This document shows positions 1 through 5,216 of a DNA stretch of 7,847 nucleotides, piece by piece (positions within the stretch are counted from its first letter, which is position 1; each line of letters begins with the position of its first letter). This stretch comes from Candidatus Rifleibacteriota bacterium (GTDB lineage: Bacteria > Riflebacteria > Ozemobacteria > Ozemobacterales > Ozemobacteraceae): positions 1 through 7,847 of the forward strand of contig JAKQKW010000002.1 in NCBI GenBank assembly GCA_029560455.1. The letters are read 5' to 3'. The notes under the pieces were generated by a model. It searched no databases. It saw only the letters and a program-made list of their open reading frames with translations, and was not told the origin of the DNA. The position numbers and the translations under genes were made by a program.

Positions 1-167
1 CCTTCGTCATCTGGCGGCGTAATCAGCAGATCGACGCGGGCGCCCTTTTCCACGCCTCTGAGTTCAGAAGGGCTGAAACTGTATTCGCGCCCTGATTTAT
101 CGGCAACCACGACGACGCGCCGGGCATCGACGCTTTCGACAAGACCTTTCAGACGTTCCATCTGCAT
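1..167 (-). CDS. 5' part of a small OB-like hypothetical protein
   Basis: A minus-strand reading frame starts at 167 and runs off the left edge, so only 55 residues are visible. It begins MQMERLKGLVESVDARRVVV. An AGGAGG-like site (GGAGG on the minus strand, 174-178) lies 6 nt before this ATG. A second in-frame ATG at 161 is less well spaced, so 167 is preferred. The visible part alternates short beta-like stretches (GLVESVDARRVVVVAD, GREYSFS) with a GVEKGARVDLLI segment, a pattern seen in small OB-fold or S1/cold-shock-like barrels. No RNP motif is visible, so nucleic-acid binding is only a guess. It is divergent from the exonuclease gene at 228. I do not recognise the family. That this is a real gene is fairly sure; the fold is uncertain. 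Confidence 0.7.
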   Translation of the reverse strand, partial: MQMERLKGLVESVDARRVVVVADKSGREYSFSPSELRGVEKGARVDLLITPPDDE

Positions 168-192
168 GGCAGACCTCCGCGCAAACTGGTAT

Positions 193-219
193 TTGACCAT
201 TTTCACAGTTAGTTATAAC
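193..219 (+). promoter_or_regulatory. Putative promoter of the DnaQ-like gene
   Basis: TTGACC (193-198, five of six -35 matches) and TATAAC (214-219, five of six -10 matches) are separated by 15 nt, slightly short of the usual 16-18. Transcription would begin near 225-228, essentially at the ATG of the downstream gene, which has no visible Shine-Dalgarno site. Read by eye only. Confidence 0.45.
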
Positions 220-227
220 ATACCGGC

Positions 228-842
228 ATGAATAATTTAATGCCTGAATTTGTCAATCGCCCGCTCAAAGACCTGCCATTCGTCATACTCGATCTCGAAA
301 CCACCGGCTTCAAACCCGAAGAAGCGGGCATTACCGAGATTGCCATTATCACCATGAAAGACGGCAAAGAAGAGACTTTCGAAACTCTGGTCGACCCCGA
401 AATGGCGGTGCCCGCCGAAATCACCCGCATCACCGGCATTACCGACGACATGGTGCGCGGCCAGCCGAAGATGGCAGAGTTGATGCCATTCATTCAGGAA
501 CTTTTCCGCGACAAGATTTTTGTGGCGCACAATGTACCGTTCGACTGGTCATTTTTCGACTACGCCTACCGGAAACACCTGCGCCGTCCGCTCAAAATGC
601 CGTCTCTCTGCACCCTGCGCCTGGCGCGCAAGTATCTCGGGCTGCAGTCGAACAAGCTCGAAAGCGTCGCGAAGTATTTTAATGTCAGCCTCGTGGGTGC
701 CCATCGCGCGATGAACGACACGCGGGCGGTCAAAGACATTCTTTTCGGCCTGATCGACCAACTCGAAAGGCGCGGCATCAAAACCGGCGCCGACCTTTAC
801 AATCAGAGCCTGATTTTCCCGGAAGTGCCGCCGGCAAGGTAA
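228..842 (+). CDS. DEDDh 3'-5' exonuclease (DnaQ / Pol III epsilon-like)
   Basis: This is a 204-residue cytoplasmic exonuclease of the DnaQ superfamily, which removes nucleotides from 3' ends using two metal ions. All motifs are visible: ExoI as D22-L-E24-T-T-G, ExoII as H101-N-V-P-F-D106, and ExoIII as H159-R-A-M-N-D164, giving the D-E-D-D set plus the catalytic histidine. It is about the size of one exonuclease domain with no helicase, BRCT or polymerase fusion. It could be a stand-alone proofreading subunit, an RNase T/oligoribonuclease-like enzyme, or a repair exonuclease; the ExoI-III spacing fits the epsilon/PolC-exo group best. ATG 228 has no Shine-Dalgarno site and lies about 8 nt after a -10-like box, so it may be translated leaderless. 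A second ATG at 240 (residue 5) also lacks one. The family call is firm; the precise role is not. Confidence 0.9.
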   Translation: MNNLMPEFVNRPLKDLPFVILDLETTGFKPEEAGITEIAIITMKDGKEETFETLVDPEMAVPAEITRITGITDDMVRGQPKMAELMPFIQELFRDKIFVAHNVPFDWSFFDYAYRKHLRRPLKMPSLCTLRLARKYLGLQSNKLESVAKYFNVSLVGAHRAMNDTRAVKDILFGLIDQLERRGIKTGADLYNQSLIFPEVPPAR

Positions 843-850
843 GCTTACCG

Positions 851-869
851 TTCAGAATCTGTCGCAAAC
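851..869 (+). repeat. 19-bp direct repeat, copy 1
   Basis: TTCAGAATCTGTCGCAAAC occurs here and again at 1251-1269, exactly 400 bp apart. By a rough estimate a 19-bp match by chance in a window this size is very unlikely (about 1e-4). It contains the half-site TGTCGCA (860-866) that forms the right arm of the operators at 1280-1297 and 5118-5135. It sits just upstream of the promoter-like pair for the candidate RNA, so a regulator-binding role is plausible. Confidence 0.85.
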
Positions 870-880
870 CCACAAATCAG

Positions 881-907
881 TTGGCTTTTAAACCACTTAT
901 TTAAAAT
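881..907 (+). promoter_or_regulatory. Putative promoter of the candidate regulatory RNA
   Basis: TTGGCT (881-886, four of six) and TAAAAT (902-907, five of six) are 15 nt apart. A start near 914 would put transcription about 20 nt before the first CAGGAU hairpin. The first copy of the 19-bp repeat ends 11 nt upstream of the -35 box. By-eye prediction only. Confidence 0.35.
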
Positions 908-951
908 TGCGAGGCGAGAAGACGGGATTGTTACGCCAGGATGGCGGTTAT

Positions 952-990
952 GGCATGGCGCAACAGGAATGTGCGCGCCATGGCCTTTTT
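952..990 (+). terminator. GC-rich hairpin plus T5, possible terminator
   Basis: Positions 954-961 pair with 975-982 (CATGGCGC with GCGCCATG). An inner ACA/UGU stem (963-965 with 970-972) is capped by a GGAA tetraloop. TTTTT follows at 986-990. It could terminate the exonuclease transcript or a short RNA starting near 914. It could equally be an internal CsrA-binding hairpin of a longer RNA; the GGAA loop supports the latter. Confidence 0.35.
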
Positions 991-1020
991 CGGAAGCTTG
1001 TTTTGCACAGGATGTACTTA

Positions 1021-1052
1021 TGCAGAACCGCGCAGGATAGAGCGGTTCTGCA
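1021..1052 (+). repeat. Perfect 11-bp inverted repeat with a GGA loop
   Basis: TGCAGAACCGC (1021-1031) is perfectly complementary to GCGGTTCTGCA (1042-1052). The 10-nt loop is GCAGGATAGA. No T-run follows on either strand, so it does not look like a terminator. The loop is complementary over 9 nt to 1097-1105. Confidence 0.85.
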
Positions 1053-1088
1053 GAGCGAAAACTAATAATAAAAATCGACTGGAGCACC

Positions 1089-1114
1089 CGGCCACATCTA
1101 TCCTGATGCGGCCG
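1089..1114 (+). repeat. Hairpin with a UAUCCU loop complementary to the 1021-1052 loop
   Basis: CGGCC (1089-1093) pairs with GGCCG (1110-1114). After an A-C mismatch, CATC (1095-1098) pairs with GATG (1105-1108), leaving loop TATCCT (1099-1104). Positions 1097-1105 (TCTATCCTG) are the exact complement of CAGGATAGA at 1033-1041. Confidence 0.7.
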
Positions 1115-1120
1115 AGTATC

Positions 1121-1137
1121 GCTGACCTCCTGTCAGC
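1121..1137 (+). repeat. 6-bp hairpin with a CUCCU loop
   Basis: GCTGAC (1121-1126) pairs with GTCAGC (1132-1137) around loop CTCCT. With the closing bases it reads ACCTCCT (1125-1131), the anti-Shine-Dalgarno sequence itself. Six A residues follow, not T, so it is not a plus-strand terminator. Confidence 0.7.
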
Positions 1138-1250
1138 AAAAAAGCATTTAAGCAGGAAGCTTTTATGTCGCGTGAGCCAGGATGGCGGAAAGCGACGCCC
1201 GGCTGATAGGCCGAAGCTGCCCCTTTACAAAAACAATTACAATTTTAACA

Positions 1251-1269
1251 TTCAGAATCTGTCGCAAAC
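1251..1269 (+). repeat. 19-bp direct repeat, copy 2
   Basis: Identical to 851-869. It lies 11 nt upstream of the palindromic operator at 1280-1297 and supplies an additional TGTCGCA half site (1260-1266) in front of the VIT-VWA operon. Confidence 0.85.
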
Positions 1270-1279
1270 TCTGAGTCGT

Positions 1280-1297
1280 TGTGACAGTTTTGTCGCA
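1280..1297 (+). promoter_or_regulatory. Palindromic operator over the -35 of the VIT-VWA operon
   Basis: TGTGACA-GTTT-TGTCGCA is an inverted repeat with a 4-nt centre and one mismatch between arms. The same architecture recurs at 5118-5135 (TGCGACA-CAAT-TGTCGCA). GTGACA (1281-1286) is a five-of-six -35 match inside the left arm, so a bound regulator would contact the polymerase site. The regulator is unknown. Confidence 0.6.
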
Positions 1298-1310
1298 GTT
1301 ATCAGATAAG
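1281..1310 (+). promoter_or_regulatory. Putative promoter of the VIT-VWA operon
   Basis: GTGACA (1281-1286) and GATAAG (1305-1310, four of six) are 18 nt apart. Transcription from about 1316 would give a leader of roughly 155 nt with an AT-rich loop closed by CGGCC (1394-1398) and GGCCG (1423-1427). A lone TATACT at 1438-1443 lacks a partner -35 and is a weaker alternative. Confidence 0.4.
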
Positions 1311-1472
1311 TGAAAGCCAGCTTTTCTCTGTTGATGAGGGTTTTGCGAGTTGGCATGCCGCCTGCTTATTAGAATTCGCCTGCGGTACACTGTCGGCCTT
1401 CTGAAATTATTTATTATTATTCGGCCGCGGCGGGCGGTATACTGGGGTAATATTATTCGAGGGAGAGCGGCA

Positions 1473-3944
1473 ATGAAAAACTTAAGCATAACAGTCATCA
1501 TTATCGTTTTATTGTTCGCGGGTGCCCTGGCTGCCGACGCAGCTTATCTGGTGTTTCAGCAGGGTACCCTGCCGATGGTTCACCAGAAGGTCAACGTCAA
1601 AATCAGCAACCAGGTTGCCGTGACCAGGCTGGAAATGGTGTTTTACAATCAGCATGACTTCACCATTCAGCCGAATATCAAGTTTCCGGTGCATGAAAAG
1701 GCTTCGGTGCAGAATTTTTCGCTAACCGACAGTCAGGGCCAGACCTATGAAGGCCGCATCGAAGAGTCAGGCCAGGCCCAGGAAACCTTCAACGAAGCGA
1801 AAGCCGAAGGCATGATGCCGGCAATGGCCGTGCAGAAGCAGCCCGGCGTTTTCGAAACCAGCATCGGCGCCATCGGCCCGAAATCGCGCGCCACTGTAAT
1901 GATCGAATACAGCGAAATCCTGCCGTATACCAAAGGGCATGTAACCTATACTCTGCCCTTCAATGTCGGCGGTTTTCAGACTCAGCCCCTCGAAGCCGTG
2001 ACTCTCGTCGTAGAAGTCAAAGACCAGAAGGAAATCATCGAACTGACCTCGCCGACCCACGACATTTACGCTGAAAAAGTCGATGCCAACAACTGGAAGA
2101 TGGTTTTCGAAAAGAATAATTTCCTGTCGAATAATGATTTCAGGCTCGACTACGAAGTTAAAGCCGACAAAATGGCAGCCAATTTTCTGGCCACCCGCCC
2201 AGATGCAGCCAAAGACGGCTACTTCGTTCTGATGCTTTCCCCCCAGGAAATCGTCGAGCAGAAAGACATCGTTAACCGCGACATCGTTTTCGTCATGGAT
2301 ACTTCCGGTTCTATGTCGGGCAGTAAGATTCAGCAGACGAAAAAAGCCTTTGAATTCTTCGTCAGCAAGCTCAACGAAAAAGACCGCTTCGGTATCGTAT
2401 CATTCTCATCGACCGTTGTACTCTGGAAACTCGAATTGATGCCGGTCAGCGACGAAAACCGTAAAGTCGCCGGCGAATTTATCGGCCAGCTGCGCGCCTC
2501 TGGCGGCACCAATATTTACGATTCACTGCGCCACGCCCTGACTCTTTTCGATGATGCCGAAAACCGCACCAGAACCTTGGTTTTCCTGACCGACGGTGAA
2601 GCCAGCAATGGTGTTACCGATACCCGTATAATCAGCAACGACTTTCTCAACAGTAACACCCGCCAGGTGCGCACCTTTACTCTCGGCGTCGGCAACAGCG
2701 TCAACAAGGAACTTCTCAACAAACTCGCCATCGAAAACCGTGGCGAAGCCGTCTATCTCGACGAACAGAAAGCCAATATTGACGAAGATCTGATCGCTTT
2801 CTATCAGAGCATCAGCACCCCGCTGCTCGTCGACCTCGCGCTCGACATGGGCGGTATTGAAGTCAGCGACATGTATCCGAAAACCCTGCCGAACATGTAT
2901 CAGGGCACTCAGCTCGTTGTCACCGGCCGTTACCGCAATACCGGCGACGTGCAGGTCAAACTCAGCGGCAAAATCAACGCAGAAAAATATGACTTCCCCA
3001 TTCAGGCAGCGTTTCCGGCCAGTTCAACCGAAAATCTGTTTGCCGCCCGCTACTGGGCCAGGGCAAAGGCCGACGACCTGATGCTGCAAATGCAGACCTA
3101 CGGACAGAAACAGGCGATGAAAGACGAAGTCATCGCCCTGAGTAAAGAATTTCAGTTTTCGACCCCGTTCACCTCTTTCATCGCCGTATCGACCACCCCG
3201 GTAGCGCAGGTGCAGCAGGCCGCAGCACCCGGTTCCGCCAAATATTCGGCGACTCTTGCCCGTGTTAACCGTGGCGCACCGGTTAAACGCACCATCGTTC
3301 GCAAAACCGAAGCCAAGAGCGTGTCACTCTGGGGCGCCAGCGGTTTCCTTCCAGTCGTGGCCATTGCCACTCCGAACTTCAGAAAAGCCCGCGAACAGGC
3401 CCGAGAAAAAGCCTGCTACGCCAACATGCGTGTTCTGCTTGGCGCCACTGAGATGTATAACATGGACAACACCGAGGTGCTAGATGTGCTGACCGAGAAC
3501 GAGATTCCTCTGCTCGTCGAAAAGAAATACCTCAAATCGATGATCAGCCGCCCCGAGCAGGGCTGCACCTACGGCACCGTCGGCGACCTGACCAAAGACG
3601 GCCAGATGGTCTGCGTGCTGCACGGCACCGTCGAATCCCCCGATGAACGCGCCGGGAATCAGGCCGAAGCTTCGCAGGTAACCCGCGAGTCGATTTTCTT
3701 CGACCCGCAGACAAACCAGTATGTTTCGTCGGTCGAAATCGTTAACACCAGCGATGAGGTCACCCCCTGGACCACCCGCGTCTGGAACAACTACCTCGCC
3801 GACATCGTCAGCCTTGCGATCAACGTGCCCCTGTTTCTACTCGGTCTGGCATTTACAGCCTGGGTGATTTACATTATAGTGATGATTCCGATCAGAATTA
3901 TTAACACTATTCTCGCCTTCTTCTTCCCGGGCGATCAATCATGA
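1473..3944 (+). CDS. Secreted VIT-VWA protein with a pseudopilin-like domain and C-terminal membrane anchor
   Basis: The product has 823 residues. ATG 1473 is chosen because GGGAG (1461-1465) lies 7 nt upstream and the protein then opens with a classic signal peptide (MKNLSITVIIIVLLFAGALA). An in-frame ATG at 1350 would bury it. A VIT domain spans about 25-155 and a von Willebrand A domain about 270-450 with an intact metal site: D276-T-S278-G-S280, T346 (SGGTNIY) and D374 (LTDGE). Residues about 480-600 resemble the usual C-terminal part of VIT-VWA proteins. Then, unusually, residues about 624-720 resemble a GspG-type pseudopilin: AIATPNFRKAREQA, CYANMRVLLGATEMYNMDN, and cysteines at 648, 698 and 714. 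A hydrophobic segment at about 776-815 should anchor the C-terminus. It is probably extracytoplasmic and metal-dependent in protein binding; the ligand is unknown. It is first in a coupled operon with the gene at 3954. Confidence 0.88.
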   Translation: MKNLSITVIIIVLLFAGALAADAAYLVFQQGTLPMVHQKVNVKISNQVAVTRLEMVFYNQHDFTIQPNIKFPVHEKASVQNFSLTDSQGQTYEGRIEESGQAQETFNEAKAEGMMPAMAVQKQPGVFETSIGAIGPKSRATVMIEYSEILPYTKGHVTYTLPFNVGGFQTQPLEAVTLVVEVKDQKEIIELTSPTHDIYAEKVDANNWKMVFEKNNFLSNNDFRLDYEVKADKMAANFLATRPDAAKDGYFVLMLSPQEIVEQKDIVNRDIVFVMDTSGSMSGSKIQQTKKAFEFFVSKLNEKDRFGIVSFSSTVVLWKLELMPVSDENRKVAGEFIGQLRASGGTNIYDSLRHALTLFDDAENRTRTLVFLTDGEASNGVTDTRIISNDFLNSNTRQVRTFTLGVGNSVNKELLNKLAIENRGEAVYLDEQKANIDEDLIAFYQSISTPLLVDLALDMGGIEVSDMYPKTLPNMYQGTQLVVTGRYRNTGDVQVKLSGKINAEKYDFPIQAAFPASSTENLFAARYWARAKADDLMLQMQTYGQKQAMKDEVIALSKEFQFSTPFTSFIAVSTTPVAQVQQAAAPGSAKYSATLARVNRGAPVKRTIVRKTEAKSVSLWGASGFLPVVAIATPNFRKAREQAREKACYANMRVLLGATEMYNMDNTEVLDVLTENEIPLLVEKKYLKSMISRPEQGCTYGTVGDLTKDGQMVCVLHGTVESPDERAGNQAEASQVTRESIFFDPQTNQYVSSVEIVNTSDEVTPWTTRVWNNYLADIVSLAINVPLFLLGLAFTAWVIYIIVMIPIRIINTILAFFFPGDQS

Positions 3945-3953
3945 GGAGTCTGC

Positions 3954-4982
3954 ATGCCGGGCGATAAACAGTTTCAGAAAGCACCGCCGGTGGTGCGCGC
4001 AGTCAGAGACATTCAGGTCATCGACGCTGGCGTTGATGACGGCAAGGTAAGGCGCACGCTCGCGTCGTTCTGCGGGCTGACAGTGAATACCTACATCATG
4101 TGGATATTCAAAGCCACCGAAGGCGTGTCGAGCGAGTCGCAGCTGTTCTTTCATCTGCTGGCGCTGGTCATGCTCGTCGTAACGGTGCGCGAACGCGACG
4201 CCAGCTACCTGTTCACCGCCTTCGCGCTGTTCTTTATTCCGTATATCATTTTGGCAGCGGGTGTGAGTGTCTATTCGCTCGCCGCCATCATCTCGGGAAT
4301 TGTCGTGCTCGGTTTTCAGCGCGGCGTGACTCTGCAGAACATCACCAGCGGAGCGGCCGATCTCGCCGAAAGTCTCAGCCAGGGGAATCTGCGACGCCGC
4401 ATTCTCAAGCTTTCGCAGGTCGATCTCGACCCTGAGCTGCTGCTCGAAAACGACCTGAAGGAATTCACCGATGTCGAAGGCGAGCTGATCAAGGTCAGGC
4501 GCAGTCACAAGTCGGCGAAGCCGGCGATGAAAAATGCTCTTCAGAAAATCATCGATCAGGTCGAGGAACTGCAGGTAAGACATGCGGTGGTTCTAGCAAA
4601 GACTGCCGGCCTTGGCAGTTATCTGAAGAACATTGACCGCAAGAAGCTCTCTGACGAACTGGCCGATTTTGAAAAACAGCTGCAGACCCAGGCCGACGAG
4701 GTGACGAAGGCGCAGCTGCAGGCAACGGTTGACCAGCGCAAGAAAAGATTTATGAAACTCAATGATCTTGAAACGAGTCTAAACAGGGTGAAGATGCAGA
4801 AAGTGCAGATGCGCGATCTGTTCGACAGCCTGATGGATCACATGAACGGCCTGAAGTTCGTCGACGTCATGACACTGCAGGCATCTTCAGATGCCATGGT
4901 TAAAGAAGTCGACAACATCAGAAACGGCCTGGAAGACCTTGAAAAAGGCCTGATCGAGGCCGAAAAGCTCAGCCGCGGCTGA
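3954..4982 (+). CDS. Unrecognised membrane protein with a long helical tail
   Basis: The product has 342 residues. Its ATG follows the VIT-VWA stop by 9 nt, and its Shine-Dalgarno AGGAG (3944-3948) starts on the last base of that stop, so translation is probably coupled. After a soluble N-terminus of about 34 residues come about four hydrophobic segments (36-52, 62-78, 83-102, 104-121). The remaining 220 residues are charged and largely helical, with coiled-coil-like stretches (about 200-342) rich in K, E, Q, L and D and no cysteine. No catalytic motif is visible. Its position suggests it works with the VWA protein at the inner membrane, perhaps as a scaffold or signalling partner; that is inference from neighbourhood only. 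Superficial resemblance to XpaC- or PspA-like helical proteins was not convincing. Confidence 0.85.
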   Translation: MPGDKQFQKAPPVVRAVRDIQVIDAGVDDGKVRRTLASFCGLTVNTYIMWIFKATEGVSSESQLFFHLLALVMLVVTVRERDASYLFTAFALFFIPYIILAAGVSVYSLAAIISGIVVLGFQRGVTLQNITSGAADLAESLSQGNLRRRILKLSQVDLDPELLLENDLKEFTDVEGELIKVRRSHKSAKPAMKNALQKIIDQVEELQVRHAVVLAKTAGLGSYLKNIDRKKLSDELADFEKQLQTQADEVTKAQLQATVDQRKKRFMKLNDLETSLNRVKMQKVQMRDLFDSLMDHMNGLKFVDVMTLQASSDAMVKEVDNIRNGLEDLEKGLIEAEKLSRG

Positions 4983-5036
4983 GTTTGCGAAAGTGGTTGA
5001 CGCTCCAATCACACATTGTAAGAGATATCTATTTTG

Positions 5037-5064
5037 CACGTCATCCCTGCGGAAGCAGGGATCT
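5037..5064. repeat. REP-like palindromic repeat unit
   Basis: ATCCCTGC (5043-5050) pairs perfectly with GCAGGGAT (5055-5062) around GGAA, preceded by CACGTC and followed by CTAACAG. It resembles the dispersed GTCATTCCC...GGGAAT elements (REP or dRS3-like) common between genes in many bacterial genomes. No T-run follows, so it is not an obvious terminator for the operon ending at 4982. Only one copy is in the window. Confidence 0.55.
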
Positions 5065-5117
5065 AACAGATGATGCCCGGACTTTCGGCTGGATGATTTG
5101 TGAGTAACGCGCAAGAC

Positions 5118-5135
5118 TGCGACACAATTGTCGCA
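5118..5135 (+). promoter_or_regulatory. Palindromic operator at the BI-1 promoter
   Basis: TGCGACA-CAAT-TGTCGCA has perfect 7-bp arms, extended to 8 bp by C5117 and G5136, with a 4-nt centre. It matches the operator at 1280-1297. It covers the -35 and much of the spacer of the promoter below, which fits a repressor or a class II activator. Confidence 0.7.
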
Positions 5136-5146
5136 GCAAGTATAAT
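5119..5146 (+). promoter_or_regulatory. Promoter of the BI-1 family gene
   Basis: A perfect -10 TATAAT (5141-5146) lies 16 nt after GCGACA (5119-5124, four of six -35 matches). The predicted start near 5153 gives a leader of about 64 nt containing a small C(UUCG)G hairpin (5171-5182). Confidence 0.6.
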
Positions 5147-5216
5147 AAAGACAGATTGTAAATTTTTCGACTGCTTCGGCAGGTTGTAATTGTGAATGTT
5201 ATGGAGGGTAAAGGCT

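Larger units (their letters stand above)
914..1213 (+). ncRNA. Candidate CsrB/RsmZ-like CsrA-binding RNA
   Basis: The plus strand folds into consecutive hairpins: 934-946, 952-985, 1005-1017, 1021-1052 (perfect 11-bp stem), 1089-1114, 1121-1137, 1150-1162, 1167-1196 and 1200-1213. CAGGAU or CAGGAA occurs six times, at 937, 964, 1008, 1033, 1153 and 1178. All four plus-strand CAGGAT copies in the whole window lie here. Two hairpins read ACA-GGA(A)-UGU (963-972 and 1007-1015) and two read CCA-GGA-UGG (937-944 and 1177-1185), so GGA sits in the loop or at its edge. CsrA/RsmA recognises ARGGAU-type loops, and CsrB-type RNAs carry many CAGGA(U/A/C)G repeats that titrate the protein. By analogy this RNA would sequester a CsrA homologue. 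The ends are uncertain: no clear terminator follows 1213, and the hairpin at 952-985 followed by TTTTT could instead end a shorter transcript. No csrA gene is in the window. Confidence 0.55.
843..1472. other. 630-bp intergenic region without a convincing protein gene
   Basis: From left to right it holds a 19-bp repeat (851-869), a promoter-like pair (881-907), a run of hairpins rich in CAGGA motifs (934-1213), an AT-rich gap, the second repeat copy (1251-1269), a palindromic operator (1280-1297) with promoter, and a roughly 155-nt leader to the ATG at 1473. The open frames here (for example 941-1309 plus and 845-1087 minus) lack ribosome sites and recognisable domains. Confidence 0.75.

Noticed and set aside
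845..1087. Minus-strand open frame of 80 codons in the intergenic region
   Set aside because: No Shine-Dalgarno site and no family-like pattern; it overlaps the structured RNA segment.
1167..1196. Possible kink-turn in the internal loop GTGA/GGAAA of the last CAGGA hairpin
   Set aside because: The strand lengths and the order of G-A pairs do not fit the kink-turn consensus well enough to claim it.
941..1309. Plus-strand open frame of 122 codons in the intergenic region
   Set aside because: No ribosome site, no recognisable domain, cysteine- and arginine-rich random-like composition, and it runs through the hairpins and the operator.
1350..1472. Longer start (ATG 1350) for the VIT-VWA protein
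   Set aside because: It would add 41 arginine-rich residues before an obvious signal peptide; ATG 1473 has a well-spaced GGGAG.
3939..4583. Minus-strand open frame of 214 codons
   Set aside because: It is antisense to the membrane protein gene, which has a good ribosome site and a coherent membrane and coiled-coil pattern; the antisense product is low-complexity His/Arg/Asp-rich.
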